Positions 1 through 9,934 of a DNA stretch of 64,000 nucleotides are shown here, piece after piece (the stretch's first letter is position 1; every line of letters begins with the position of its first letter). The notes beneath the pieces are model-generated. The model did no database searches, had not been told where the DNA came from, and saw only the letters and a program-made list of their open reading frames with translations. Origin of the DNA: Pyrenula massariospora (Eukaryota > Ascomycota > Eurotiomycetes > Pyrenulales > Pyrenulaceae); assembly GCA_021030905.1 (NCBI GenBank), contig JAGFMI010000002.1:682001-746000 (forward strand). The letters run 5' to 3'. The position numbers were made by a program, and so were the translations under genes.

Positions 1-220
1 ACCTGGGGGATACTTTTAGCTGCGGTGGACGGATAGTAGGCTCAACATACCATTTGAGAGGGACGATGCCGTTTGGTGTGAGCTCAAGAAGATAAAGGCG
101 CCCATTTCCCACAAGTCCAAAATTGGCAGATGCTGCGACTGCAATCCGATTGTCGAAGAAGGGCGAGTACTTTACGGCATATCCCTTAAAGCCCTGGGTA
201 TGATATTCGAGCATCGACAT
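1..220 (-). CDS. PEX7: PEX7, peroxisomal PTS2 import receptor (5' part, runs off the window)
   Basis: Only the first ~57 residues lie in the window. The start (ATG 220-218, or the second Met at 214) is followed by the typical Pex7 opening LEYHTQGFKGYAVKYSPFF, then FGLVGNGRLYLLELTPNG, which is the first WD40 blade. Pex7 is the soluble WD40 receptor that carries PTS2-bearing enzymes, such as thiolase, to peroxisomes. Exon 1 ends at 51 in a TG|GTATGT donor. The acceptor CCCCCAG at 8-3 would make a 48-nt intron and complete the expected Trp codon at the very edge of the window. The remaining six blades are outside. Identification is firm from the N-terminal signature; the splice at the edge is inferred. 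Confidence 0.9.
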   Translation of the reverse strand, partial: MSMLEYHTQGFKGYAVKYSPFFDNRIAVAASANFGLVGNGRLYLLELTPNGIVPLKWYVEPTIRPPQLKVSPR

Positions 221-1428
221 TGCTGGGATGTGACACAAAGGCGGGCAGTGGAAGTGCGATGCCGAAGCCGAGGTAGTACTGCAAGACCATCGTGCTATAT
301 CTGTGTGATGATAAACATTGGTTTCGACTACGTAGAAAACCCAAACTCGCAAACACTACTTAAAGTACTTCCGCTGAGCGATCAATGGACACAACGAGCG
401 TTTGCGCTGAAGGTAACGTTCAACAGTGGGAACCTCGGCGGAGACTTCTGCTACTGAGCCTCGGGAAACGGAACTGGTTCCGACGAACGACCTCACAGTA
501 TCTGTTGCTTAGAGCGACAACTACAACTGAAGAATGGCGACAAGATCGCAGTTCTCCCAGTCATGCCAATGTAATCGTTCTTGGACCTACTAGGGAACAT
601 TAAAAAGTTATTGGACCTTGTGTCGTTGAAGGATAGCGGATGGGAAGGTTACAGAGCTCCTTAAGCGCAGGCAAGTCAGTAATGGAAAATGCAGTTTTTG
701 CTAGAGTATCGGACGTTCTTCGGCGTTTCTCTTTTCTCAATTGATTTATCCCAGAGTCAAATCTTAGCATGAGACATCACAGTCGTCTAAGCTTGTGTTA
801 CGAGTATGCACCTACAAGGCCACAAATGACGAGCTCCAAACGCTGTCCTCTCCTAGTACAACGCCACAAGCTATGTTCGGCGCTTCTACGCGTCAAAAAG
901 ACCGTTTCATCTTTTACGAGAAATTTAATAGGTTCTAAGTCTCTCAATTCGCGTCGACAATAAGCGCCGACGAGGCTGTGACTGACCTCTTCTGACCCTA
1001 GCATGAACGAGTCTCAGCCTGATCAATCTTTTTGCAGGCACTGATGTGGCATGGTTTCATTGGCCGGAATATAGACTGATATACTTACCTTAGGCGTTTT
1101 CGTGCCGGTTGGTAGGGGCAAGGCAGGTTTCTAATTCCATCTATATCATCTCAGAAGGGAGGGAGGTGGAGTCGCTACTGAAGCACCACTATATAAGAGA
1201 CTAGGGAGCTCAATGTCCGATGTGGGCGTTCACATTCTTTGATAAATATACAATTCTATTAGCAGTTCTTTCTATGTTTCTCGTCTAGAGTGATTTAGCT
1301 TCCTTACGAAGAAACATCCTTGATCATCGCAGAGCAGAGCGCGAGATTGATCTCCCCATTCAACCAACTCATCTTTCTTGCAGCCTTCTGAATTTTCTCT
1401 CCACGACTCGCCTGCTCGATACGTTGCA
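221..1428. other. Intergenic, PEX7 / secreted protein divergent region
   Basis: About 1.2 kb between two divergent genes. Short ORFs on both strands have no protein-like features. A TATA element sits at 1190-1197, which suits the small secreted protein to its right. Nothing else recognised. Confidence 0.6.
1190..1197 (+). promoter_or_regulatory. TATA box for the small secreted protein
   Basis: TATATAAG lies 232 bp upstream of the ATG at 1429. A strong TATA box is uncommon in fungal housekeeping promoters and fits a highly or conditionally expressed secreted-protein gene. The role is inferred from position and sequence only. Confidence 0.5.
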
Positions 1429-1776
1429 ATGCAGCTCCAACCCATCCTCCTCACCCTCTTCACCTCCCTTTCCATCGTCTCTCCCACTCTCTCCCTCTCC
1501 CTCCGTCGCAGTCCTCTCCTCCAGCTTCGCGCTGCGGACAACACCCACCAAGTTTGCGACTGCGAGAACCTGAACGGCAACAACCACGCGAAAGCTGTCT
1601 TCGACGTCAACCAATGCACACTATTCATCGACCAGGCTGCGCGACGAGCGTTCTGCGTATTGGATGCTGATCATAGCCACTTCTACGAGTGCCCTCCTAA
1701 CGGGAATACGGTGAATTGCAATGCGTGCAAGCAGGCACAGGGGAATATTGCGGGGGAAGATTGTCCAGACCAGTAA
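1429..1776 (+). CDS. Small cysteine-rich secreted protein (effector-like)
   Basis: A single-exon gene for 115 residues. Residues 1 to about 23 form a signal peptide (MQLQPILLTLFTSLSIVSPT, then Leu/Ser), followed by an Arg-rich stretch that may be a short pro-region. The rest is hydrophilic with eight cysteines, including a CxC near its start and a CNAC near the end, and no membrane segment. An in-frame upstream ATG at 1378 would put 17 residues in front of the signal peptide, so 1429 is preferred. I recognise no family. Size, signal peptide and even cysteine number are typical of apoplastic effectors, antimicrobial proteins or cell-wall proteins, but no function can be assigned. A TATA box upstream supports regulated expression. 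Confidence 0.75.
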   Translation: MQLQPILLTLFTSLSIVSPTLSLSLRRSPLLQLRAADNTHQVCDCENLNGNNHAKAVFDVNQCTLFIDQAARRAFCVLDADHSHFYECPPNGNTVNCNACKQAQGNIAGEDCPDQ

Positions 1777-2341
1777 GGGGACGCTTTGAGGTGTGAGTGG
1801 GGAGGAAGGACGTGGGGTGTCAGTGAGCAAGATGGATATGGCTTAGGATGAAGTTTGAGTGGATCAATAAATGGATATTGCAATTGAGGCTTAAGAGTCG
1901 AGAATGCATGTTGTTAGAGTTGTACATTACAATTGTTATTATGTTTTCGCGGCTTGTGCTCTCTTTCTGATCCCAGTGCCTTTCCCCGTACGCGTACGCA
2001 AACAGATGTAAGGTCCAGGATACTTTTTCGATTAATTTTAAAGATGCTTTTCGAAGTCGAATTTAGGCGCCATGATTAGAAATAGAATCTTCTTTACGCA
2101 TAAAGCCCACGAATCTGCACAGGCTGACTGTCGTAGCGGATTGGGTAACAAGGTATTACCTGTTCTGGTAGATGCATAGAGACTTAGCTTCTTTCGTCGG
2201 ATCGGGTCCCGGAGGAAACCTCGGGGTGGGTGACTAACGCCATAAGCCAACTTGAACGACGATTTCATCATTCAAACTAGCTTCTCACATGGCTCCAAGC
2301 AGAGGAGACACACATCGATATCTGAAGCCATTTCACACAAT
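1777..2341. other. Intergenic, 3' of secreted protein and promoter of the AlkB-like gene
   Basis: 565 bp between two genes on the same strand. It holds a perfect 10-bp palindrome containing ACGCGT at 1988-1997, listed separately. Nothing else recognised. Confidence 0.5.
1988..1997. promoter_or_regulatory. GTACGCGTAC palindrome, MCB-like element
   Basis: A perfect palindrome containing the MluI cell-cycle-box core ACGCGT, 345 bp upstream of the AlkB/GRF gene start. MCB elements bind MBF and drive G1/S transcription of replication and repair genes in fungi. Whether it is used here is unknown. Confidence 0.35.
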
Positions 2342-3791
2342 ATGGAAGCCTTCGTCTCCAGGAAGCGGCAGAAGGTCACTGCCTCAGAGATGGCCTTGGA
2401 GAGAGATGCATCGTTATCTGATGACGCTGAGAGCGATTCCACAGATCTAAAACTCGCACTTTTGTCATCTCTCCATCCTGAACAAGAACATGGTGCGCTT
2501 CTTGAAGAGCTTATCTCCTGTAATGGCTCTGTGGAGAAAGCTCTCGCCAATCTCTCATCGCCACCTCATCCATCCTCCTTCAAACATACGAAAGCACCCG
2601 TGCAGGATATCCAAAGCTCATTGTCCTTTTCGAAGGGCTCGGATGCATCTAAATGTCCTCAGTATTCTCCAACCAATCTGACACGGAAAGGCCAGACTTT
2701 GTATCTCTACTCTTCCGAAGACATAGCTCGCCACACGCCATGCTCTATCATCCACAACTTCCTACCACCCACAGAAGCTGAAAAACTGCTCCGAGAACTG
2801 CTAGCAGAAGCACCCACATACGGCAAGCAGACTTTCAAGGTATTTGACAATGTCGTTCAATCTCCGCATACCATGTGCTTCTACGTCTCAAGTCTTTCCG
2901 AGGCCGAGGCACAGAGGAAGGAATACATCTACAATGGCGCGGCGATCGATGATATTAGGCAGCTTACGCCAGAGATGAGGAAGGTCTCTAGCAAGGTTCA
3001 GGATGCGGTTAATCGCGAGATTGATCATCGGATCAAGAATTTCTATCCGAATGGGAAGAAACTGCGGTATCAATGTCCGAGGGAGTGGAAGCCGAACGCC
3101 GCGTTCGTAAACTGCTATGATGGTGGCGCGGAGAGTGTTGGCTATCATTCGGACCAGCTAACGTATCTTGGTCCTAGAGCTGTGATCGGTAAGGTTCAGA
3201 TCATTCATTAAAAGAATATGGACTGACTTATTCACAGGCAGTCTCTCTCTAGGCGTAGCCCGCGAGTTTCGCGTGCGCAGAGTAGCTGTCCGGGACAACG
3301 GCAAAGCTGACAGCCCGCCAGGGCCTTCTAGATCCTCGCCATCGAAGAGCAATGCTACAAAGCAGGCCACAGAAGCCGACACCAGGCGCGCCGACCTCGA
3401 GGGCCAGATATCCATCCATCTTCCCCACAATTCCCTCCTCGTCATGCACGCCGAAATGCAGGAAGAATGGAAGCACAGTATCGCCCCTGCGCGGACCATC
3501 ACGCCTCACCCGATCGCGGGGAACAAGCGGATCAACGTCACCTATCGCTGGTATCGAGAGGAGCTGCATCCAAAGGACACGCCGCGATGTCGTTGTGGAG
3601 TTGCCACGGTGCTGAGGTGTGTGCAGAGGCAGAAGAAAAATAGGGGGAGGTACATCTGGATGTGTCATGCTGGCTTGACTGGGGAGGAGGGGAAGAAGGG
3701 GTGTTCTTTTTTTGAGTGGGCGAGATTTACGGACGATGGGGATCCGATTTGGACGAAAGAGGGCAGTGGAGAAAAGGTAGGGGGGAAATAA
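2342..3791 (+). CDS. CUE-like / AlkB-type 2OG-Fe(II) dioxygenase / GRF zinc-finger protein
   Basis: Exons 2342-3188 and 3238-3791 (49-nt intron), 466 residues. The start MEAFVSRKRQK is preferred over an upstream in-frame ATG at 2252. Residues ~38-70 resemble a CUE/UBA helix bundle (LLSSLHPEQ...LLEELISCNGSVEKAL). The core is an AlkB-fold dioxygenase with the HxD iron motif at H269/D271 (GYHSDQLTYLGPRAVIGSLS), a candidate distal His at 362 and Arg380/Arg386 in RINVTYR for 2-oxoglutarate binding. The tail is a GRF zinc finger (C400, C402, C410, C425, C438; ending FFEWARF), a single-stranded nucleic-acid-binding module. AlkB proteins oxidatively remove alkyl groups from DNA or RNA bases; the CUE-like part suggests ubiquitin contact. 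The domain order points to a nuclear DNA-damage role. Substrate is not determinable here. Confidence 0.85.
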
Positions 3792-4182
3792 TTGGTTGTG
3801 AGATTATAATTCAGATTTGGAGAGGTACTGAACCTGCAAAGTTGAGCACCGGGCCTCATAACTTTAAAATAAGTAGTGGTATGATCTTGAAAGGAGTACT
3901 TTAGATCATTTCTTCTATCATAGTGTACGGTCGTTAACGACGACGTTCCTGTATTGCGGGAGCCCAGTCGTCAGGGAACCTATCCTGATAGATTGCCTGT
4001 CACAGGAAGCCTCTTCTAGGACTTAGCCAACCATCATACGAGTCGGAGGACTTTCTACAGGGAGATGGAGAGAAATCTGACCAACGTCTTCGAAAGTACA
4101 ATCATATCCCTTGTCTATGTAAGCCTCTGCCAGCGCCGCGCTAAAGTCTCGCATAATTAGATTTCTTGGGAACACGGAAGTT
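3792..4182. other. Convergent intergenic region
   Basis: 391 bp between the 3' ends of the AlkB/GRF gene (+) and GPI8 (-). Presumed terminators for both; no distinctive element seen. Confidence 0.5.
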
Positions 4183-5385
4183 CTACAGGGAAATTCTTGA
4201 GCCAAATATCCAGATAGCAGCAAGTCCACTAATCAACCCTGCAGCGGTAAGTTGACGCTCCCAAGATGATTGGCTTTGTACTTTCATAGCACCAAGTCGG
4301 GGCTGCAAGCTTTCTGTTCTGGGATCATTAATTCCTTTGGTGGCGTCGGATTTGGCGGGCCATTTTGCAGCCTGTGTATTGTTTCCGTTCTGGTTTTCAC
4401 GCGTCGTTGTTCTTCTCTTGTGCTCTTCTATCAGTCTGGAAAGGCCCTTTAAATCTTCTTCCCATTGCCCTGGATCCATTGGCGTGTCGTTCCCGACTTC
4501 TACCCCCTGTACATTGCCAAAGAAATCCATGACTGTCCGTTCTCTCCCTTGCGCTTTCCCGCCGGGGAACAAGTCCCATCGAACCCCGGGTCGACTGTGA
4601 ATTTTGCTTTCGTCATAGCTATCGAATAAGTCCCCAAGGGTCAGTTTTGATGTAGGACTAGTAACTTGTGTCTCGAGGAATTCAAGATTGTAATACGTCC
4701 AACGGTCAATGACAGCCACGCCGACATCATTGTCAGCATGATGTGAGTAGCTGCTCTCATCTATCTCGCTAGATCCCGTCGCAATTATGCCAGGACTGTA
4801 AAAATGCTTGAACATAGTGTTGGCTTGACATGTATCAATCATGAACAGCATCTCGTGGTAGCGTTTTTTCTCGTGCATTTGCGCGAACGCATCTGCAAGG
4901 TCCCACGCGCCGATCTCTTCGCTGTCTTGGAATTTTAGGAACTGGTCACCACCGTGACCTGTCATATAGATGAGAATGTTTGAGCCGGCATCTGTTAGCA
5001 GACGCTTCGAGGCTGGCACGCCTTCATCCCACCGATCGGTGAGCAGGCGAATGAAATTTTCCACAGTTACTTCGTAGCCCCGGTAATCGACCTCGATATT
5101 CGTGCCGTAGAGATCCGTCGCACGGTCAGCATTCGAGTAGACCGTGCCTGGGAAGGCATTTCGTGGATTGCAGGCCATGTCATCGGGTAGGAGAAGGAGG
5201 ATTTGACTATCTGGGATGCCTAGTCGCTTGACGGTTCGGTAGACGCTGAGCGTGTTGGAGAGGTGTCGATAATTGAACCAGAATCGGGAGGTCGAGACGA
5301 GGACGGCCCAGTTCGATGTGTGGCTCGACCAGGCGGGACAGAGGAGGAAGAGAAGGAAGACCAGAAGCGTCGGACAGCGCAGCAT
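4183..5385 (-). CDS. GPI8: GPI8, catalytic cysteine protease subunit of GPI transamidase
   Basis: A single exon for 400 residues. Gpi8/PIG-K cleaves the C-terminal signal of precursor proteins in the ER lumen and joins them to the GPI anchor, in complex with Gaa1, Gpi16, Gpi17 and Gab1. A signal peptide (LLVFLLFLL) is followed by the C13 legumain-like domain starting NWAVLVSTSRFWFNYRHL. The catalytic dyad is visible: H144 in YMTGHGG and C186 in IDTCQA, 42 residues apart as in yeast and human enzymes. A hydrophobic C-terminal segment (LISGLAAIWIFG) fits the single membrane anchor. The frame is open for another 87 residues upstream to 5646, but the ATG at 5385 puts the signal peptide at the N-terminus and is chosen. 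It is divergent from the F-box gene. Confidence 0.93.
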   Translation of the reverse strand: MLRCPTLLVFLLFLLCPAWSSHTSNWAVLVSTSRFWFNYRHLSNTLSVYRTVKRLGIPDSQILLLLPDDMACNPRNAFPGTVYSNADRATDLYGTNIEVDYRGYEVTVENFIRLLTDRWDEGVPASKRLLTDAGSNILIYMTGHGGDQFLKFQDSEEIGAWDLADAFAQMHEKKRYHEMLFMIDTCQANTMFKHFYSPGIIATGSSEIDESSYSHHADNDVGVAVIDRWTYYNLEFLETQVTSPTSKLTLGDLFDSYDESKIHSRPGVRWDLFPGGKAQGRERTVMDFFGNVQGVEVGNDTPMDPGQWEEDLKGLSRLIEEHKRRTTTRENQNGNNTQAAKWPAKSDATKGINDPRTESLQPRLGAMKVQSQSSWERQLTAAGLISGLAAIWIFGSRISL

Positions 5386-5986
5386 GGTGGCGGAGACATC
5401 GACTGAAGACGGGATCGAGTCTGAGATCAAGACTGCACCTGAGGGATGATGGTGTCCGGGGGGTGTATCCTTACCTAAGCTCGACTGGCCCAAGCTTCGA
5501 GCGGGAGATAAGATCTGGAGATAAGATCGCCGTACGGGTGGAGCGCGCCTTACCACGGAACCACGGTACCTGGGAGGTACTGCAGCCTTGCCCCCGATTG
5601 TGTTGAGGCTCTTCTCCGCCTCATCCATCGAGAGGCTGAAAAACAATCGGCTCTCTTCTCAGCTGCCTTGTCTTTCGAAGCATACCACCCACTCTTGATG
5701 CCGAGCGAGATTTGCGGCGCGCTGCGTCTTGTCAGGTACTTCGTGATCTACATGCAGACGCCTCTTGGTTCCGCTTCTCGGTCCCGCCTCTATGCGCCGT
5801 AAAGCACAGAAACGCCTGCTCGCTTTGCAGACGCCTCTGCAACCTGCTCCTTTCTGATTTGCGGGGATCTTTCAAGGGAATTTTCTTTCTAGGATGCGAC
5901 TAGCTTCATCTCAAGTGACTCCTCAGGTCATCGATCGTCCCTAGGACCCGCAACCAATTCTCGAATTCGACCGCAACATTTCTGCT
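5386..5986. other. Divergent promoter, GPI8 / F-box gene
   Basis: 601 bp shared by two divergent genes. The left part stays open in the GPI8 frame, but its composition is leader-like. No specific element recognised. Confidence 0.5.
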
Positions 5987-8900
5987 ATGAAAGAAGCTGC
6001 TAAGGAGGGCGCTCAGCCTCTGAGACCTCATCCGGATGGCCAAAGTATCCAGCTTCTGGACTTGCCCCCGGAAACCGTGAAGAATATTTTCGAGGAAGTA
6101 AGCACCACAATCCGTACATTGGCGCATGATTAACTTGACAACTTACCAAACCAGATCCCGTATTCAGAGCTCCCGATGCTTATGCGAGTGTCTCGCGACT
6201 TTCGAGAATTGGCTGCAGCGGAGCTTTACCGAGACGTTTGCCATACCTTTCCAGACGAAAATGATCTAGAACCTGTTGATTATCTAGCGGGGCTTCTAGA
6301 GACCCTGGGCACGAGTGAATACAGCTATGCTTCCCACATTCGCCAGATCAGTGTAGACTCTGTCAATCTTGGTGATGCAGGAGAAAGGACATATCGAGAA
6401 TACCTCTATACAACTTCGTGTGGCAAGCTCTTGAATCTGTCACTGCTAATGGTTCTGCGACGAACCGTATCTCTCGAAACTTTCAGCTGGAACGTGCGGA
6501 TAGAGCTGAGCCCAGCTGTTTTGACAAAGCTGTCAGAGCTGCCGTCTCTCCGCCATTTCAATGTGCGTCTTCAAGCTGGACACTCTCTTCACTCCAAATC
6601 ATGGACAAGCCCAAATGTAAACAATGCTACAACATCCCCACCTGCTCCCCCACCGCCAGGTGCTCCTGTGAGCTGGAACCATGGCATTACAGACAACAGA
6701 ACAACCGCGCGCTTGACCGTGGAAAAAGCTGTCAAGAACCCCGCATCCTTCTCGAAATTTAAGGACCTCGAATCCTTCGGTTCATTGGAGATAGACAGTC
6801 TTGAATATCTTCCAGAGCTTTCAAAATGTATTCAGGCTTCTTCTAAATCGTTGAAAAGGCTAGCTCTCTCATTTTCCGAAAATTTGTCAAAGAAGGCAAG
6901 AGAAGCACAGGTAGCACCGTCAGACACAGAATTCACATTGTCTGATGGCGAGATATCGGATAATGGCGCTCCACTTTCACCGCATGGCACCCAAGATGGT
7001 ACATCAGAGACTTGGCAAATGGCCAATGAAGCCCAGGAAGCCGCGCTTGCACGCATACTTGGCCAGCAATCCTCAGAAAAGCAGGTAGATCTGATGGAAA
7101 AGATCATAGCCAAAGCTGAAAAAGATGTTTATGAGGGAATTAAGACTTTATATCGGGAGAATGACGACCGTGACTTTGTGGAAGCTCTTCGGGAAAATCT
7201 CAAGCTAGCACGTGGAAACGTTGACTTGAAAGCTTCAAGACACCTTAAGGTCATTGACAAGATGGAGAGGGCAGCTACGAAGTATCTGGAGCGAAGCGAG
7301 TTCTCGGAAGCGGAGTTGAAGAAGAGAAAAGACAAGGCCGTCCCCAAAGCATCTCCCAAAAAGGTTGCCAAACATCCTGCACCGTACCAGTACCCATCGT
7401 ATTCCCAATCTTATGCACCCCCGATCATACAACCAAGCGGGTCATCCCCACCGTATCTCCAAAGTTCTCAAGCAGAAGATGGCGCATGGATGTCACCACC
7501 AGGCCAATTGGCCCTTTCGCACTCAGGACCATCCCAAGCCAATCACTACGCCGTGCCAGGACCAAGCCACAGCAAAGTGATACATACGTCTTCTTCAGGT
7601 TGGCTGCCGGTGTCTTCGAAATCAATACCCTATGAATCCGATTTATTATCACCGCCGTTGCACCCTGCGCCTCCGATCTTCGCCAAGGCGAAAAAGAGCT
7701 TTGTGTCTAAATCATCTTCTTCAAGTTCGCATTCTGGATCTTCGCACTCAAAACCAGCATATGAGAATGATTATTTTGCAAAGAATATTGTGCTACCTCC
7801 GAGTCAAAAAGAAAAGGAAACTCCACCGCCGGTCCAAGCTTACGACGACGACGTGGACCTAGACCATCCAGACGATATTGGCGAAGAGGTTGAAGATCAG
7901 GAATTCCTTAGTGCACGAGACCAGGAGCCAATACCACCAATGAATGATGTACACCTTAATGAAACAGACCAATCCAACGTTCCAAACGATGCCATTGAAA
8001 GTGCTCCCACGGCACCGAAAGATAAAGGTAAGGGCAAAGAGGTTCTTCGAGATATTCCGAATGGGACAGAATCATCTGGTCCCGACGCGCCTCTCAACGC
8101 TCAGAACGACCATGAACATGAAGAGAATAATGCTTCGAAGTCAATGGCGAAGCCCCCATCGTTATCGACTATGGAAGAGTACCTCCGAATATCACATGGC
8201 CTCGCCCTCGAAGCAGTAGCTATTCACCGCATACCTGTCAAGCCATCAGTCCTTTTCACAGCAGTGGATGTTTCCCGACTGAAATCCCTCACGTTGCTCG
8301 ACGTTGGACCCCAAAGAACCACGTGGGCGATGCTGTCAAAACTAAATAAGAGCAATCCCTTGGCGCTGCAGTGTATCCATACCAACAACGTTACTCATTC
8401 CCTGCTGGTGCTTTTGAACGGTCTACAGCCTGGCATACTGGAAGAGCTGTTCCTTTTTGAACCGAGTAGTAGTCGACATAGACCGAGAACAGTACCTAAG
8501 ACTATGGTGACTATGGAAGAATTACGAAAACAAGCCCTAAAAAAGCACATTAACTATCTCAAAATTTTGTCTATTCGAAATGACGACGATAATTCTTGGG
8601 CATTCGACCGGGAAACCGTGAGACTCCTCTCTCGGGCTGGTAAGCTCAGAGAGCTGGTTGCAGCTACGTACTCCGAGGGATTGGTAGGTCTGGTCCTCTA
8701 GTCGTGAGCTTACCACTAACAATACTACAGCATCTGCTTCTTCGTCATCTTCCTAAATTAGCACAACTTCACGCGCTTCACATCATATACCTACCTTCTT
8801 CGGCGAAACATTCGACATCTCTTCCTCCCCCTCCGAATCCAAACAATGTCAACATCGTGATAAATGGAGCGCCGCCGGGTCTACCTCCACCCCATCATCC

Positions 8901-9270
8901 AAATCATCCCTTACCTGCCCCTGCACGCATCAGCCTTCAGGCTCGTGACGCGGTTTTGTCCGAGCTACGTGCGACGATTGTCGATGCGCTTGCTTTATGC
9001 AAGCAGACGGAGCTTGAATGGATTGGCTTGAGTTACAGTTCTGCAGGTAGTGGCAGTTACCTTCGGTTAGCCCGACTTTTCAACTGGCGAAGCGAAAAGA
9101 AGAAGGGTCAAAGTGAGAGCTCAACCTCAGACCACGGCGATAGCAGTGACAGCGAAGAAGAGAACACAGCTGACGATATCATTGGGATTGAAGATTATTT
9201 GGGACTGGCTGATGCAGCTGATGGCGGTATTGCTATCTGGGACAAGGGAGTCTGGGCTTCGAAATTGTAA
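5987..9270 (+). CDS. Large F-box protein
   Basis: Exons 5987-6097, 6155-8683 and 8731-9270, 1059 residues. The first intron (57 nt) splits the F-box. Joined, residues ~22-65 read LLDLPPETVKNIFEE, then IPYSELPMLMRVSRDFRELA, the Skp1-binding F-box. The protein is therefore a likely substrate adaptor of an SCF ubiquitin ligase. The middle (~370-690) is low-complexity, rich in Ser/Pro/Lys and acidic runs, with a predicted helical stretch around 310-400. Leucine-rich segments on both sides (SLETFSWNVRIELSPAVL; SLTLLDVGPQRTTWAML) suggest a split LRR-like substrate domain. A poly-Pro/Asn insert lies near 880 and an acidic tail near 1010. The second intron (47 nt) has a GTAGGT donor and CTAAC branch site. 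The substrate is unknown. Confidence 0.85.
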
Positions 9271-9934
9271 CTCTGGCTGCGACGAGATGTGGATTTTCAG
9301 CGACGGCGTTGATACGGTGGGACGACCTTAGTCCGGTGTCCCAGGTTTGACAGCGTCCTCACCCTGTCAAGGGCGCTCGACAGTGGATAGTAGTAATTAT
9401 GACCCATTCCTAAGGGCATTCAATTCTTGGAGAATACTAGGACTTTCCAGGCTACATGCAGTACCTAGACGACAAGAGAATAGAAAAGTAAGAACCTGCC
9501 TATGATTAAAAATCCGTCACCGTGCTATTTACATAACCGATGAAGCATATCTCGGCGTAGTGAACGTTGAGAGAGGCTCTGCCCCTTTCTGTCTGGATGC
9601 GGGGGGGCATAATTCTAAGGCGGTGGCGAGGATGGGTAGCGGGATGATCACCTTTCGTGGAACCAGGATAGGGAAATCACCACCTACTATTGATTTTCCT
9701 CCCCCTTTCTTGAATCCTGAGAAACATAACCCACACTCCCATCGTGAACAATCTTTTGCCTTGATCGCAATCTCTGCTTCCTATGTTCTCTGACCCGAGT
9801 CACTCATTTGAACCTTAGACCTTCTCAAAGCGTAATGCAGGCCTGTAATACCTCCCCGTCGACTCTCCAACCGAACAGCCAACCCCAAAGCCTTGGACCC
9901 CACCGTGCATGCTAGAAAAGCGCTATGATATGCC
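9271..9934. other. Intergenic, F-box 3' end and TBC gene promoter
   Basis: 664 bp between two same-strand genes. Contains pyrimidine-rich tracts just upstream of 9935, as usual before fungal starts. Nothing else recognised. Confidence 0.5.

Noticed and set aside
5386-5646. 87-residue N-terminal extension of GPI8
   Set aside because: It would bury the signal peptide of an ER-lumen enzyme and is Arg/Pro/Ser-rich; the internal ATG gives the normal length.
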